Of a stretch of 59,290 nt of DNA, positions 1-11,361 are shown piece by piece (within the stretch, counting starts at the first letter, position 1; each line of letters starts with the position of its first letter). The DNA comes from an uncultured Pelagibacteraceae bacterium. GTDB lineage: Bacteria; Pseudomonadota; Alphaproteobacteria; Pelagibacterales; Pelagibacteraceae. Location: NCBI GenBank assembly GCA_902542975.1, contig CACBWM010000008.1, positions 1 to 59,290 on the forward strand. Direction: 5' to 3'. The translations under genes and the position numbers were made by a program. The notes below the pieces were generated by a model. The model made no database searches. It saw only the letters and a program-made list of their open reading frames with translations, and was not told where the DNA came from.

Positions 1-1006
1 ACAGATAATAAATTTTACATTTCCACACATTGGAAACGTTGGTGCTAATAAAGAAGATATAGAGTCTGATAAAATATGGACTAGAGGAGTTATTTTTAAT
101 TCAGAGATAACAAGTCCTTCTAATTATAGATCTCTGCAAAATTTAGATAAATGGCTTAAAAAAAATAAAATAGTAGGCATAACTGGTCTAGATACCAGAA
201 GTTTAACAAATTTTATAAGAGATAAAGGAGCTCCAAAAGGAACAATATCAAACAATAAAAACGGTAAATTTAATATAAATAAACTAATAAATAAATCAAT
301 TAAATGGCCTGGTTTAAATGGAATGGATCTTGCTCAAGAGGTCACAACTAATAAAACTTATATTTGGAAAGGATATAAAACTTGGAAAAAAAATAAGGGC
401 TACGAAAAAAATAATAAGAAAAAATTTAGGGTTGTGGCGATAGATTATGGAATTAAAAAAAATATACTTAGGTATTTTTCCGACTTCGATTGTGAAGTCA
501 AAGTTGTTTCCTGTAAAGAAAATGCAAATAATATACTTAATCTAAAACCTCATGGAATTTTTTTATCTAACGGACCTGGTGATCCTGCGGCAACAGGAAA
601 GTATGCAATTAAAGTTATAAAAAATTTAATAAAAAAAGATATTCCATTATTTGGGATATGTTTGGGTCATCAAATATTAGCTTTAGCTTTAGATGCAAAA
701 ACCAAAAAGATGAAGTTAGGACATAGGGGTGCAAATCATCCTGTCAAAAATTTAATTACCAAGAAAGTAGAAATTACCAGTCAAAATCATGGATTTGAAG
801 TTGTTAAACAAAGCTTAAAAAAAAATACGGAAATAACACATCTGTCATTATTTGATAATTCTATTGAAGGAATAAGATTAAAAAATAAACCAGTTTTCTC
901 AGTTCAGTATCATCCTGAAGCAAATCCAGGACCCCAAGATAGTAAATATTTATTTAGTAATTTTATTAATGACATAAAAAAATATGCCAAAAAGAAAAGA
1001 CATTAA
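1..1006 (+). CDS. carA: Carbamoyl-phosphate synthase small subunit (5' end outside window)
   Basis: Glutaminase subunit of carbamoyl-phosphate synthase; it hydrolyses glutamine and passes ammonia to CarB for pyrimidine and arginine synthesis. The reading frame is open from the first bases (frame starting at base 2) and is CarA-like from there ([11 protein letters not shown], then [12 protein letters not shown]), so the first Met inside the window (323) is internal and the true start lies upstream. The class I glutamine amidotransferase half shows the nucleophile motif GICLGHQ and the HPEANPGP motif with the catalytic His. It overlaps carB by 23 bp, so the two are probably translated together. 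Confidence 0.96.
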   Translation, partial: QIINFTFPHIGNVGANKEDIESDKIWTRGVIFNSEITSPSNYRSLQNLDKWLKKNKIVGITGLDTRSLTNFIRDKGAPKGTISNNKNGKFNINKLINKSIKWPGLNGMDLAQEVTTNKTYIWKGYKTWKKNKGYEKNNKKKFRVVAIDYGIKKNILRYFSDFDCEVKVVSCKENANNILNLKPHGIFLSNGPGDPAATGKYAIKVIKNLIKKDIPLFGICLGHQILALALDAKTKKMKLGHRGANHPVKNLITKKVEITSQNHGFEVVKQSLKKNTEITHLSLFDNSIEGIRLKNKPVFSVQYHPEANPGPQDSKYLFSNFINDIKKYAKKKRH

Positions 1007-4000
1007 AAAAATTTTAGTTATTGGAGCTGGTCCAATTATTATTGGTCAAGCTTGTGAATTTGATTATTCAGGAACACAGGCATGCAAAGCATTAAAAGAT
1101 GAAGGTTATAAAGTAATATTAATCAATTCAAATCCAGCAACTATAATGACTGACCCTGGTGTTGCTGATAAAACCTATATTGAACCAATATCTTTAGAAG
1201 TACTAGAAGAGGTCATTAAAAAAGAAAGGCCTGATGCTATTCTACCTACAATGGGTGGTCAAACAGCATTAAATCTTGCAATTAATGCAGAAAAAATTGG
1301 TTTACTTAAAAAGTACAAAATTGAACTTATTGGAGCAAACTCTAAAGCAATAGCAAATGCTGAAGATAGAAAAAAATTTAGAAAGAATATGTCTGACATT
1401 GGTATTGATTTACCAAAATCGGAAGTTCTTAATAAATTTTCAAACGCAAAAAAATGTTTAAATAAAATTGGTCTACCTGCAATTATTAGACCTTCTTTTA
1501 CTTTAGGAGGATTGGGTGGTGGTATTGCGAGAACAACAAAAGATTTTTTTAAAATTGTTAAAGAAGGGATGAGCGAGTCTCCTCAAAATCAGGTTTTGGT
1601 TGAGGAATGTTTAGATGGTTGGAAAGAATTTGAGATGGAGGTTGTCAGAGATAGAAATGATAATTGTATAATTATTTGCTCAATAGAAAATGTTGATCCA
1701 ATGGGAACTCATACTGGTGACTCTGTTACAATAGCTCCAGCTTTAACATTATCAGATAAAGAGTATCAAGTAATGAGAAATGCGTCAATTGCTTGCTTAA
1801 GAAAAATAGGCGTTGAAACAGGAGGTTCGAATGTTCAATTCGCCATAAATCCAAAAAATGGAAGGATGGTAATTATTGAAATGAACCCAAGAGTTTCGAG
1901 ATCATCTGCATTAGCTTCAAAAGCAACCGGTTTTCCAATAGCAAAAGTAGCTGCAAAATTAGCGGTCGGTTACACTCTTGATGAACTACAAAATGAAATA
2001 ACAAAAGTAACACCAGCTTCTTTTGAACCAACAATCGATTACGTTGTAACAAAAATTCCAAGGTTTACGTTTGAAAAATTTTCTGACACAGAAGCAATTT
2101 TAGGTACATCCATGAGATCAGTAGGAGAAGCAATGGCAATTGGGAGAAATTTCAAAGAATCTCTTCAAAAAGCTCTGGTTTCACTTGAAACTGGTTTGTC
2201 AGGATTGGATAATATTTTTAACTATTCAAAAAAAGAAATCCTAAAAAATTTGAAAATCAATATTCCAAATAAATTGCTATTAATTGCTGAAGCTTTTAGA
2301 AAAAAAATTTCTTTAGATATTATATATAAATTATCAAAAGTAGATCCCTGGTTTTTAAATCAAATTAAGGAAATAGTTGATGAAGAAAAGATATTAAATT
2401 TAAAAGGTCTGCCAAAAACTTTTGAGGAATTTAATAGAATAAAATCAATAGGCTTTTCTGACAAAAAGATCTCACAATTAACTGGTCAAAAAGAAACAAT
2501 CGTCAAATCAAGAAGAAAAGGGTTAAAAGTTATGCCTGTTTTTAAGAAAGTTGATACCTGTGCTGCTGAATTCAAATCTTTCACTCCTTATATGTATTCT
2601 ACGTATCAAAGAAATTTTTCTATTAAAACTGAATGCGAAGCTAATCCAAGTAATAAAAAGAAAATAATTATTTTAGGTGGAGGACCAAATAGAATCGGTC
2701 AAGGAATAGAGTTTGACTACTGCTGTTGTCAGGCTAGTTTTTCTTTAAAAGAAGCAGGTTTTGAAACAATAATGATAAATTGTAACCCAGAAACTGTTTC
2801 TACAGATTATGATACAAGTGATAGATTGTACTTTGAACCTTTGATTGAAGAGTATGTTGAGAATATAATTTTGAAAGAAAAATCTAAAGGAAATCTAATT
2901 GGGATTATTGCACAATTTGGAGGCCAAACCCCTATCAAATTAGCTAAATTTTTAGATGAAAATAAATTACCTATTTTAGGGACACAATATAAATCAATTG
3001 ATCTAGCAGAAGATAGAGACAGATTTAGAGAGTTGCTCATAAAGCTTAAATTAAAACAAGCTGAAAGTGGAATAGCCTACAAATTCGACCAAGCTATTAA
3101 TGTTGCCGAAAAAATTGGATTGCCTGTAGTTGTTAGACCTTCTTATGTTTTGGGAGGAAGAGCTATGGAAATTGTGCATGACAAAAGTCAATTGAAACAA
3201 TTTATAAATGAAGCCTTCAAAGCATCAGAACAAAATCCAATCTTAATTGATAAATTTATAGATAATGCGATGGAAGTAGATGTAGATGCGATTTCAGATG
3301 GAAAAGATGTTTATATTGCTGGAATAATGCAACACATCGAAGAAGCAGGAATTCACTCAGGAGACTCTGCTTGCTGCTTGCCGCCGGTATCAATAAAGGC
3401 AAATCTTTTAAGAGAACTTAAAATACAAACAAGAAAATTAGCTCTGGCTTTAAAAGTTAAAGGATTTTTAAATATTCAATTTGCAATTAAAAATGATGAA
3501 ATTTTTGTCATTGAAGTTAATCCTAGAGCAAGCAGAACTGTACCCTTTGTTTCAAAAGCAAACGGTATTCCACTTGCAAAAATTGCATCAAGAATAATGT
3601 CTGGGGAAAAATTAAGTAAGTATAAATTAAAATACAAAACCAATAAAAAATTTGCTGTTAAGGAAGCAGTATTTCCATTCAATAAATTTCCAGATAGTGA
3701 TTTATTACTTGGCCCTGAGATGAAGTCTACTGGTGAGGTAATGGGTTTTGACGATGATTTTGGAATGGCTGTTGCAAAAAGTCAAATTGCTGCTTCTAAT
3801 TCATTGCCAACTAAAGGAATGGCATTCTTATCAGTAAAAGACTCTCACAAGCAAGAAATAATAGGTGTTGCACAAAGATTAATAAAACTTGGATTCACAC
3901 TTTCTGCAACCAAAGGAACGTCAGAGATTCTAAAACAAAATGGAATGAAATGTAAAAAAATTAATAAAGTGAGCAGTGGTAGACCACATATAGTAGATGT

Positions 4001-4208
4001 TTTAAATTCTAAAAAAATATCTTTGGTAATAAATACTGGAGGTGGAAATTCTGAATACAGGATTAGTGATGCTAGAGCATTAAGAAGAGGAACTCTTGCA
4101 AACAAAATTCCTTATTGTACGAATATGTCTACAGCCTATTCATTTTTAGAAGCAATAAAATCATTAAAAACAACAAAGTTAAGGGTAAAATCTCTGCAAG
4201 ATAATTAA
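984..4208 (+). CDS. carB: Carbamoyl-phosphate synthase large subunit
   Basis: Synthetase subunit of carbamoyl-phosphate synthase; makes carbamoyl phosphate from bicarbonate, ammonia and two ATP. At 1074 aa it is full length. Two homologous ATP-grasp halves are visible: the first opens with [19 protein letters not shown] near residue 11, the second with [17 protein letters not shown] near residue 560. The C-terminal part (about 940-1074) matches the MGS-like allosteric domain. The gene starts inside the end of carA and ends 2 bp from the stop of the convergent oxygenase-like gene. Confidence 0.97.
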   Translation: MPKRKDIKKILVIGAGPIIIGQACEFDYSGTQACKALKDEGYKVILINSNPATIMTDPGVADKTYIEPISLEVLEEVIKKERPDAILPTMGGQTALNLAINAEKIGLLKKYKIELIGANSKAIANAEDRKKFRKNMSDIGIDLPKSEVLNKFSNAKKCLNKIGLPAIIRPSFTLGGLGGGIARTTKDFFKIVKEGMSESPQNQVLVEECLDGWKEFEMEVVRDRNDNCIIICSIENVDPMGTHTGDSVTIAPALTLSDKEYQVMRNASIACLRKIGVETGGSNVQFAINPKNGRMVIIEMNPRVSRSSALASKATGFPIAKVAAKLAVGYTLDELQNEITKVTPASFEPTIDYVVTKIPRFTFEKFSDTEAILGTSMRSVGEAMAIGRNFKESLQKALVSLETGLSGLDNIFNYSKKEILKNLKINIPNKLLLIAEAFRKKISLDIIYKLSKVDPWFLNQIKEIVDEEKILNLKGLPKTFEEFNRIKSIGFSDKKISQLTGQKETIVKSRRKGLKVMPVFKKVDTCAAEFKSFTPYMYSTYQRNFSIKTECEANPSNKKKIIILGGGPNRIGQGIEFDYCCCQASFSLKEAGFETIMINCNPETVSTDYDTSDRLYFEPLIEEYVENIILKEKSKGNLIGIIAQFGGQTPIKLAKFLDENKLPILGTQYKSIDLAEDRDRFRELLIKLKLKQAESGIAYKFDQAINVAEKIGLPVVVRPSYVLGGRAMEIVHDKSQLKQFINEAFKASEQNPILIDKFIDNAMEVDVDAISDGKDVYIAGIMQHIEEAGIHSGDSACCLPPVSIKANLLRELKIQTRKLALALKVKGFLNIQFAIKNDEIFVIEVNPRASRTVPFVSKANGIPLAKIASRIMSGEKLSKYKLKYKTNKKFAVKEAVFPFNKFPDSDLLLGPEMKSTGEVMGFDDDFGMAVAKSQIAASNSLPTKGMAFLSVKDSHKQEIIGVAQRLIKLGFTLSATKGTSEILKQNGMKCKKINKVSSGRPHIVDVLNSKKISLVINTGGGNSEYRISDARALRRGTLANKIPYCTNMSTAYSFLEAIKSLKTTKLRVKSLQDN

Positions 4209-4210
4209 TT

Positions 4211-4873
4211 TTAATTGACTTTCCAATCTGTCTCAAATGTAACATAATTTACTTGAAGACATCTTCTCTCTTTTACTATTTCTTTTTTTTCCATACCATG
4301 CCAAGTGTTAGGGCCACTTGAAAAGAAATAGCCATAATTATCCTTATATGGAACAGTTTTTGCTAATTTGAGATTTTCATCATAAAAATCTGTACCTAAA
4401 TCTTCTTTTTCATTATGCTTATTTACGAATAATAAACATGACATCAGTTTCTCTTTAATATCGCAATGTGGTTTTAACCAGAATCCTTTTCTATCACAGA
4501 TAACCTCAACTCTTACATATGAATTTGAAAGATCTTTATTTATCATTTCAGAAATTTTTTTATAAGTTGTTGGATTTTGAAGTTCTTTAATAAATTCAAC
4601 AAGATTAGGAAATTGATTTGAGTTTTCTTTGGTCACAAAACATCTAAATTTTAGTGCCTTGCCTCCGTCTGATATGCCTTCTCTAAACTTACCTTCACCT
4701 CCATCAATTGCTCTAGTACCATCGTAGTTTAAATTATGTTCTATCGGATTAGCTATATCAGCGTTTACAATTTCCTGAACTTGGCCGTCAGTTAGTGGTT
4801 GATTTAATTCCCAATGTTCAAAGGGGGATTTATGATTTGAAGAATTTTTTAATATTGAATTTAAAAATGCCAT
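4211..4873 (-). CDS. 2-oxoglutarate/Fe(II) oxygenase-like protein
   Basis: 220 aa, no signal peptide. The pattern fits the 2OG-Fe(II) dioxygenase fold: a metal-binding H136-x-D138 (KPHCDIKEK), a distal His192 (NTWHGMEKK) and a downstream Arg near 203 (ERRCLQVNY) that could bind 2-oxoglutarate. The substrate is unknown. Its ATG overlaps the stop of the upstream ELM1-like gene by one base (TAATG), so the two form one transcription unit, which may mean a shared role in surface glycan or small-molecule modification (inference). Family assignment rests on motif spacing only. Confidence 0.6.
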   Translation of the reverse strand: MAFLNSILKNSSNHKSPFEHWELNQPLTDGQVQEIVNADIANPIEHNLNYDGTRAIDGGEGKFREGISDGGKALKFRCFVTKENSNQFPNLVEFIKELQNPTTYKKISEMINKDLSNSYVRVEVICDRKGFWLKPHCDIKEKLMSCLLFVNKHNEKEDLGTDFYDENLKLAKTVPYKDNYGYFFSSGPNTWHGMEKKEIVKERRCLQVNYVTFETDWKVN

Positions 4874-5820
4874 TATAATTGAATTTTATCTTTAATGATA
4901 TTTGCTACTCTATTCGTTTCATCTAATTTTTCATAGTTCCAATTTTCTAGTTTTTCTCCCAATTCTTTTACAATATTCATTTCTTGAAATAATTTTCTAA
5001 AATTTTTAAACCTTTTATCACTTTTTTTAGGTGGAATAGTGGCAACATAAATTGGTTTTCCTGTTAAAGCTGCCTCTGAAATCATAGAGCTTGAATCGCA
5101 AGTAATAACCAAATGTTTTGATTGTGAAAGGGCACTTAAATAGGCTTTTTTATCAACACCATCTAATACTAAATGATCATTTCCAAAATATATTTTTGCA
5201 TGTTCTATAGTTCCCTTTGGCGTTCTCATAGAAGGGATGACTACTAAATTAAGATTATTTTCTTTAACTAAATAATTTACTTTTGAAAAAATTTCTTGGA
5301 TATTTCTATCTGAATAATCATAATACTGGGTAGGACCACCAATTATTAACGAAATTATATTTTTATCCCTCAATTTGCTTGAAATACTAAACAAATATTC
5401 TTTATCTTTTTCAATTTCTTCACTTGTTAAATAATGAATGGCTCCTTTTGTTTTTAATACATTGTGTCCATCAAGATTATCGTGCTCAGGCACTACAACT
5501 AGATCAAAATTATCAAGTTTTATCTTTGGGTTTTGAATATGAATGTTAAATACTTTTTTCTTTGAATTTTTTTTTATGAATAATGATGGAATAATACTTT
5601 TTCTTCCACATGAAATTATTAAATCAACATCTCCGCATTCAATTTTTTTAAAAACTGAGTCGGATATTGGAGTGAATTTTGGCGGTATAACTTTCCAGAA
5701 ACCTTTTGTTTCAACTGTGTGGTGAGAATAATTTATATTTAAAGCTTTAGCCAAACCTTCTACTTGGCTAATCATCCCATGCATACCTTCTGTTAATAAT
5801 ATACCTTTCAATTTAGTCAT
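4873..5820 (-). CDS. ELM1/DUF1022-family protein (GT-B-like)
   Basis: 315 aa. It resembles bacterial homologues of the plant mitochondrial fission factor ELM1 (DUF1022), which have a glycosyltransferase-B-like fold. Supporting segments are the N-terminal TEGMHGMISQVEGLAKAL, the IISCGRKS motif, FNIHIQNPK, and a C-terminal VITCDSSSMISEAALTGKP block that looks like the nucleotide-sugar site of GT-B enzymes. The biochemical role in bacteria is not established. It is the first gene of a two-gene minus-strand unit with the oxygenase-like gene and is divergent from trxB, with only 21 bp between the starts. Confidence 0.7.
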   Translation of the reverse strand: MTKLKGILLTEGMHGMISQVEGLAKALNINYSHHTVETKGFWKVIPPKFTPISDSVFKKIECGDVDLIISCGRKSIIPSLFIKKNSKKKVFNIHIQNPKIKLDNFDLVVVPEHDNLDGHNVLKTKGAIHYLTSEEIEKDKEYLFSISSKLRDKNIISLIIGGPTQYYDYSDRNIQEIFSKVNYLVKENNLNLVVIPSMRTPKGTIEHAKIYFGNDHLVLDGVDKKAYLSALSQSKHLVITCDSSSMISEAALTGKPIYVATIPPKKSDKRFKNFRKLFQEMNIVKELGEKLENWNYEKLDETNRVANIIKDKIQL

Positions 5821-5841
5821 TAATCATTATATAGCTTTCAT

Positions 5842-6789
5842 ATGAGTGAAAATCCAACTAAACACACAAAAGTGTTAATAATTGGGTCAGGTCCCGCTGG
5901 ATATACAGCAGCAATTTATGCTGCAAGAGCAATGTTAAAACCAATATTAGTTCATGGTATGGAACCTGGTGGCCAATTAACAACAACAACTGATGTTGAA
6001 AATTTCCCTGGATTTAAAGATGTAATACAAGGTCCGTGGCTTATGGATCAAATGAAAGGTCAGGCAGAAGTAGTTGGAACTGAAATGATTCAAGATCATA
6101 TTGCATCAGTGGACTTAAAATCTAAGCCGTTTAAAGCTGTTGGAGATAGTGGTCAAATTTATGAAGCAGACTCAATTATAATTTCAACTGGAGCTCAAGC
6201 AAGATGGTTAAATATTGATTCAGAACAAAGGTTTAGAGGTTTTGGTGTATCTGCATGTGCAACATGTGATGGATTTTTCTTTAAAGACAAAACTGTAGCA
6301 GTTGTTGGGGGTGGAAATGCTGCAGTTGAAGAAGCTATGTTTTTAACAAAATTTGCTTCAAAAGTTCAGCTTATTCACAGAAGAGATAGTTTGAGAGCAG
6401 AAAAATTACTTCAAAAAAAATTAATGGAAAATAAAAAAATTGAAATAATTTGGGACTCTGTTGTTGATGAAGTTATTGGGGATAATGATCCTAAAAATGT
6501 AACTGGATTAAAAATTAAAAATGTTAAAACAAATAAAATAGACGAACTAAAAATTGATGGCTTGTTTATTGCTATAGGACATGATCCAGCAACTTCATTA
6601 TTTAAAAACCAACTAGAAATGGATAAAGAAGGATATTTAGTAACAAAGAATGATTCGACAGAAACAAATATTCCAGGTGTATTCGCCGCTGGAGATGTAA
6701 AAGATAAGATATTTAGACAAGCTGTAACAGCCGCTGGAATGGGATGTATGGCTGCTTTAGAGGCAGAAAAGTTTCTCTCCCACGATTGA
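5842..6789 (+). CDS. trxB: Thioredoxin-disulfide reductase
   Basis: NADPH-dependent flavoenzyme that reduces thioredoxin in the cytoplasm. At 315 aa it has the usual low-molecular-weight TrxB length. Visible are the FAD motif GSGPAGYTAA near the N-terminus, the redox-active CATC near residue 139 (SACATCDGFF), the NADPH motif VGGGNAAVEEA, and the C-terminal FAD motif ending in AAGDV. The 21-bp gap to the divergent ELM1-like gene leaves almost no room for separate promoters, so regulatory sequence must extend into the neighbouring coding region. Confidence 0.96.
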   Translation: MSENPTKHTKVLIIGSGPAGYTAAIYAARAMLKPILVHGMEPGGQLTTTTDVENFPGFKDVIQGPWLMDQMKGQAEVVGTEMIQDHIASVDLKSKPFKAVGDSGQIYEADSIIISTGAQARWLNIDSEQRFRGFGVSACATCDGFFFKDKTVAVVGGGNAAVEEAMFLTKFASKVQLIHRRDSLRAEKLLQKKLMENKKIEIIWDSVVDEVIGDNDPKNVTGLKIKNVKTNKIDELKIDGLFIAIGHDPATSLFKNQLEMDKEGYLVTKNDSTETNIPGVFAAGDVKDKIFRQAVTAAGMGCMAALEAEKFLSHD

Positions 6790-6848
6790 TTATATTCCAA
6801 TAAATTTGATCTAGAATAAATATTTGAATTAAATTATAAATTAATTAG

Positions 6849-7223
6849 ATGGAAAATATCGTAAAACAAATCCAGCTTGTAGCGTTAGTAATCATTTTGG
6901 TTAGTACAGTGATTGCTTTTGGGCAAGAGATGTATCAAATGATACTTGTGCAACGAGTTACATTAGCAGATCTGCTTTTGCTTTTTCTATATCTTGAGGT
7001 GCTTGCAATGGTTAGAGTATTTTGGGAAAGCCAATCAATTCAAATTACTTTACCTTTATTTATAGCTATAACCGCACTCGCTAGATTTATTATTTTACAA
7101 GGAAAATCTCTAAATCCAGAGATATTGCTTTATGAAGCTGGCGCGATTGTTTTAATTGCTTTAGCAATTGTAATTTTAAGATTTAGAAATTCTTCTCTAA
7201 TTGGACTAAATAAAAAAAAATAG
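6849..7223 (+). CDS. PsiE-family membrane protein
   Basis: 124 aa, almost entirely hydrophobic, with about four membrane helices. It matches the phosphate-starvation-inducible PsiE family in length and pattern (an early helix, the LLLLFLYLEVLAMVRVFW segment, a short arginine-containing loop at ALARFII, a final helix). The function of PsiE is not known, and nothing in the sequence shows a Pho box. It is separated by 59 bp from trxB and ends 2 bp from the convergent aminotransferase stop. Confidence 0.75.
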   Translation: MENIVKQIQLVALVIILVSTVIAFGQEMYQMILVQRVTLADLLLLFLYLEVLAMVRVFWESQSIQITLPLFIAITALARFIILQGKSLNPEILLYEAGAIVLIALAIVILRFRNSSLIGLNKKK

Positions 7224-7225
7224 AT

Positions 7226-8413
7226 TTATCCTAAATCCTCACAAAACTTTTTAATTCTAGACATTGCTATTTTAAGTTTTGTCATCGAAGTTGCATATGA
7301 AATTCTAAAATATCCATCTAAACCAAATGCTGAGCCTTGAACAGCAGCAACATTTTGTTTCTCTAAAAGCTTTTGAACAAAATCAGTATCTTTTTTAAGT
7401 TTAGTTCTTTTATTTAGAAGTTTTTTACAATTCGGAAATACATAAAATGCACCATTAGGTTTTAAACAACTAATGCCATCAATATTATTTAAACTTTTTA
7501 CAACAAAATCTCTTCTTTCTTTAAATGATTTTGCTCTTTTTTTAATAAAATCTTGTTTGCCATTCAAAGCTTCAACAGCTGCTGCTTGACTAATTGACGA
7601 GGGATTCGATGTTGACTGAGATTGAATTTTTCTAATTGCAGAAATTATTTCTTTTGGTCCAGCTGCATAACCAATTCTCCACCCAGTCATTGCATATGAC
7701 TTGCTCACCCCATTCATTGTTAATGTTCGAGATTTTAATTTTGAAATTTGTGCAATAGTAAAGAATTTAAAATTATCATATTTAACATGCTCATAAATAT
7801 CATCGCTCAAAATGTGAACTTTTTTGTATTTGATTAAAACCTTAGCTAATTTTTGAATTTCTGATTTGCTGTATCCAGATCCGGTTGGATTAGATGGTGA
7901 GTTAAGGATTATCCATTTCGTTCTTTTTGTAATTGCAGCTTTTAATTTTGCAGGTGTAATTTTAAATCCATCTTTTTCATCACATTTTACTATTTTTGGT
8001 TTTCCACCTGCTAAGAGAACCATATCCGGATATGAAACCCAGAATGGAGCAGGAATAATAACTTCATCTCCTTTATTTAAAGTTGCCATAAAAGTATTAT
8101 AGAGAACTTGTTTACCTCCAGTTCCAACTGTGATTTCATCTAGTTTATAATTTAGTTTATTTTCTCTTTTAAATTTTTTTAAAATTGCTTTTTTTAAAGC
8201 TGGAGTTCCATCAACTGCTGTATACTTTGTGTCTCCTTCTCTTATTGCTTTTATAGCTGCATTTTTAACATTGATAGGAGTATCAAAATCTGGTTCCCCT
8301 GCCCCAAGTCCAACTACATCTTTTCCTGCAGCTCTTAATTCTCTTGCCTTTTGAGTAACTGCAATAGTTGGGGATGGTTTAATTCTTTTTAAATTATTAG
8401 ATATTATGCTCAT
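7226..8413 (-). CDS. aspC: Aspartate/aromatic-type aminotransferase (class I)
   Basis: PLP-dependent fold-type I aminotransferase of the AatA/AspC group, 395 aa. Visible are GAGEPDFDTP near the N-terminus, the NSPSNPTG motif, a YEH after the catalytic Asp, the PLP lysine in GVSKSYAMTGWRIGY, and a C-terminal FRISYA with the carboxylate-binding Arg. Most likely it interconverts aspartate and oxaloacetate with glutamate; activity on aromatic amino acids or prephenate cannot be excluded from sequence. It is divergent from uvrB across 36 bp of AT-rich DNA. Confidence 0.9.
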   Translation of the reverse strand: MSIISNNLKRIKPSPTIAVTQKARELRAAGKDVVGLGAGEPDFDTPINVKNAAIKAIREGDTKYTAVDGTPALKKAILKKFKRENKLNYKLDEITVGTGGKQVLYNTFMATLNKGDEVIIPAPFWVSYPDMVLLAGGKPKIVKCDEKDGFKITPAKLKAAITKRTKWIILNSPSNPTGSGYSKSEIQKLAKVLIKYKKVHILSDDIYEHVKYDNFKFFTIAQISKLKSRTLTMNGVSKSYAMTGWRIGYAAGPKEIISAIRKIQSQSTSNPSSISQAAAVEALNGKQDFIKKRAKSFKERRDFVVKSLNNIDGISCLKPNGAFYVFPNCKKLLNKRTKLKKDTDFVQKLLEKQNVAAVQGSAFGLDGYFRISYATSMTKLKIAMSRIKKFCEDLG

Positions 8414-8449
8414 TGAATTATGAAATTATTCAATTACGTTGTTTAATAT

Positions 8450-10624
8450 ATGGAGAATACATATCAAGACCTAATTACAGACATTCAGAGTAAAAACCCA
8501 AAAATCGGTGGAAAACTCGAAGGTGGAAAAAAATTCAAAATAAAGTCAGATTTTACCCCAGCTGGTGACCAGCCAGATGCAATTAAAAAGCTTGTTCAAG
8601 GAGCTAAAAAAAATGAGTTTAATCAAGTATTATTAGGAGTAACTGGATCTGGAAAAACTTTTACAATGGCAAAAGTTATAGAAGCTACGAATAGACCAGC
8701 GTTAATATTGGCACCAAATAAAACTTTGGCAGCTCAACTTTACGGTGAGATGAAAACTTTTTTTCCAGATAACGCTGTTGAGTATTTTGTATCTTACTAT
8801 GATTATTACACTCCAGAAGCTTACGTACCAAGATCAGATACTTACATCGAAAAAGAAGCTTCTATAAACGAGCAGATTGATAGAATGAGACACTCGGCAA
8901 CAAGATCTCTTCTTGAAAGAGACGATGTTTTAATAGTTGCAAGTGTTTCTTGTATTTATGGTTTGGGATCAGTTGAAGCTTACAGCAAAATGACTTTAAC
9001 TCTGCAGAAAAACTACGAATATAATAGAGAACAAATAATAAAATCTCTTGTTGCTCTTCAGTATAAGAGAAATGATCAAAATTTTTTTAGAGGAACATTT
9101 AGAGCAAGAGGAGAATATTTAGAAATATTTCCATCTCATCTAGAGGATAGAGCATGGAGACTAAGTTTATTTGGTGATAAACTTGAGAAGATTGAAGAAT
9201 TTGATCCTTTGACAGGAGACCAGGTTAGAGACCTTAGCCTTGTAAAAGTTTATGCTAACTCTCATTACATCACTCCTAAACCGACTGTAGAGCAAGCAAT
9301 TATAAAAATAAGAAAAGAATTAGAAGAGACTTTAAAAAAACACAAAGCAGAAAACAAGTTATTAGAGGCGCAACGATTAGAAGAGAGAACTAAATTTGAT
9401 TTAGAAATGATTGAGGCAACTGGATCTTGTGCGGGAATTGAAAATTATTCAAGATTTTTGTCTGGTAGAAAACCAGGAGAGCCACCACCTACTCTTTTTG
9501 AATATTTTCCTGATAACACATTAGTTTTTGTAGATGAATCTCATGTTACAGTTCCCCAACTTAATGGGATGTTTAAGGGAGATAGATCTAGAAAAAGCAC
9601 GTTGGCTGAGTATGGTTTTAGATTGCCATCTTGCATGGATAACAGACCTTTAAAATTTGAAGAGTGGGATTTAATGAGAACACAAACTGTATTTGTTTCA
9701 GCAACTCCTGGCCCGTGGGAATTGGAACAGACTAAAGGTAAGTTTATTGATCAAGTCATAAGACCTACAGGCTTAATTGATCCACCAGTTGAGATTAGAC
9801 CAGCTAAAAATCAAGTAGATGACCTTATGCATGAATGTAAAAAAGTAGTTGAAAATAATTATAGAGTTCTGGTTACAACACTTACAAAAAAAATGGCAGA
9901 GGATTTAACCGAGTATCTTCATGAAAATGGGATAAAAGTAAGATACCTTCATTCTGATATAGATACACTTGAGAGAATAGAGATTATGAGAGATCTTAGA
10001 ATGGGTGTATTTGATGTTCTAGTCGGAATAAATTTATTAAGAGAAGGTTTAGATATTCCAGAATGTGCATTAGTTGGAATACTAGATGCTGATAAGGAAG
10101 GATTTTTGCGATCAGAAACTTCACTAATTCAAACAATAGGAAGAGCTGCAAGAAACGTGGATGGAAAAGTTATTCTCTATGCCGATAAAGAAACAAAAAG
10201 TATAAAGAAAGCAATTAAAGAAACTGAGAGAAGAAGAAAGATTCAATTAGAGTACAATAAGAAAAACAAAATCGACGCTAAATCTGTAAAAAAAGAAATA
10301 AGTGATATTTTAGAAAGTGTTTACGAGAAAGATTATGTCAAAATAAGCGAAGGTTCAAATATTGGTGGCAACCTTAAAAAACATTTAAAAGGATTGGATA
10401 AAAAAATGAAAGAAGCCGCATCTAATCTAGAATTTGAGGAGGCTGCTAAAATTAGAGATGAAATGAGAAAACTTCAAAGTACAGAATTAGAAATTACTTT
10501 AAACCCTAAAATTAGACAGTACGATGTTAAAAATAAAATTTATCCTAAAGGTAGATCAACACTAGGCATGCCTGGTACAAGAGTCACAAAAAAAAGAGAT
10601 AAAAAATGGAAGCACGGAAGATAA
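8450..10624 (+). CDS. uvrB: Excinuclease ABC subunit B
   Basis: Damage-verifying helicase-like subunit of nucleotide excision repair; it is loaded by UvrA and recruits UvrC. 724 aa. Visible are Walker [14 protein letters not shown], the beta-hairpin region [20 protein letters not shown], helicase motif II around VDESHVT, motifs V-VI ending QTIGRAARN, and a C-terminal UVR domain (about 640-675, [14 protein letters not shown]) that contacts UvrC. The C-terminus overlaps the next gene by 19 bp. uvrC follows two genes downstream; uvrA is not in the window. Confidence 0.97.
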   Translation: MENTYQDLITDIQSKNPKIGGKLEGGKKFKIKSDFTPAGDQPDAIKKLVQGAKKNEFNQVLLGVTGSGKTFTMAKVIEATNRPALILAPNKTLAAQLYGEMKTFFPDNAVEYFVSYYDYYTPEAYVPRSDTYIEKEASINEQIDRMRHSATRSLLERDDVLIVASVSCIYGLGSVEAYSKMTLTLQKNYEYNREQIIKSLVALQYKRNDQNFFRGTFRARGEYLEIFPSHLEDRAWRLSLFGDKLEKIEEFDPLTGDQVRDLSLVKVYANSHYITPKPTVEQAIIKIRKELEETLKKHKAENKLLEAQRLEERTKFDLEMIEATGSCAGIENYSRFLSGRKPGEPPPTLFEYFPDNTLVFVDESHVTVPQLNGMFKGDRSRKSTLAEYGFRLPSCMDNRPLKFEEWDLMRTQTVFVSATPGPWELEQTKGKFIDQVIRPTGLIDPPVEIRPAKNQVDDLMHECKKVVENNYRVLVTTLTKKMAEDLTEYLHENGIKVRYLHSDIDTLERIEIMRDLRMGVFDVLVGINLLREGLDIPECALVGILDADKEGFLRSETSLIQTIGRAARNVDGKVILYADKETKSIKKAIKETERRRKIQLEYNKKNKIDAKSVKKEISDILESVYEKDYVKISEGSNIGGNLKKHLKGLDKKMKEAASNLEFEEAAKIRDEMRKLQSTELEITLNPKIRQYDVKNKIYPKGRSTLGMPGTRVTKKRDKKWKHGR

Positions 10625-11361
10625 TAATTACTGGAGCAGCAACTCGAATGGGAGCTGCTATAGCTAAAAAATTATCTGGACCTAATATTGAAATTGTTAT
10701 CCATTATAACAAATCTAAGTCTAAAGCAGAAAATCTTAAAAAAGATTTAAATAAAAATGGTACAAAAATTTATTTAGCAAAAGCAGATTTAACTAAAGAG
10801 AAAGAAATAGAAAGAATGCTTAAATTTTCAAAATCAAAGTTGAAGTATTTTGATTGTTTAATTAATAATGCTTCATTATTTGAAAATGATAAACTTGAAA
10901 ATTTTACAACAAAAAGTTGGGAAAGCCATTTAAAAGCTAATTTAAAAGCGCCAGCTTTATTATCAAAGGGTTTTGCGAAAAATGCTAGAGGCAAAAACAA
11001 TAATATTATTAATATAATTGATCAAAGAGTATTTAAACTAACACCGTATTTTTTTTCATATACATTAAGTAAATCTGGTCTTTACACTTTAACCAAAACT
11101 AGCGCTATGAGTCTTGCCCCAAATATTAGAGTAAATGGAATTGCTCCAGGTCCAACTATTAAAAATAAAAGACAGTCTGACAAGCACTTTAAAAAGCAAT
11201 ACATGGCAACACCTCTTAAAAGACAGACAAATGTTGAAGAAATCTGCAATGCTGTTGACTTTTTTATTAAAAATAGATCTATTACCGGTCAAGTTTTAGC
11301 AATTGATAGTGGCCAAAACTTAAACTGGCAAACTCCAGATATAATGGGTGGTAAGGAATGA
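10606..11361 (+). CDS. SDR-family reductase, FolM-like
   Basis: Short-chain dehydrogenase/reductase, 251 aa. The cofactor motif [12 protein letters not shown] is near the N-terminus, NNAS is present, and the catalytic Tyr-x-x-x-Lys is YTLSK. Basic residues after the second strand ([10 protein letters not shown]) suggest NADPH. It directly precedes a FolB-like gene (4-bp ATGA overlap), a pairing that suggests a pterin reductase such as dihydromonapterin reductase (FolM); this is inferred from the pairing and the glycine motif rather than shown by a specific residue. Confidence 0.72.
   Translation: MEARKIIITGAATRMGAAIAKKLSGPNIEIVIHYNKSKSKAENLKKDLNKNGTKIYLAKADLTKEKEIERMLKFSKSKLKYFDCLINNASLFENDKLENFTTKSWESHLKANLKAPALLSKGFAKNARGKNNNIINIIDQRVFKLTPYFFSYTLSKSGLYTLTKTSAMSLAPNIRVNGIAPGPTIKNKRQSDKHFKKQYMATPLKRQTNVEEICNAVDFFIKNRSITGQVLAIDSGQNLNWQTPDIMGGKE

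Noticed and set aside
6411..6800. 129-residue frame antisense to trxB
   Set aside because: Shadow of a well-conserved gene; no independent features.
8413..8433. TTGAAT...ATTCAA dyad in the aspC-uvrB gap as a LexA-type operator
   Set aside because: Very AT-rich with mismatches in the centre, overlaps the aspC start codon, and does not match a LexA box I recognise.
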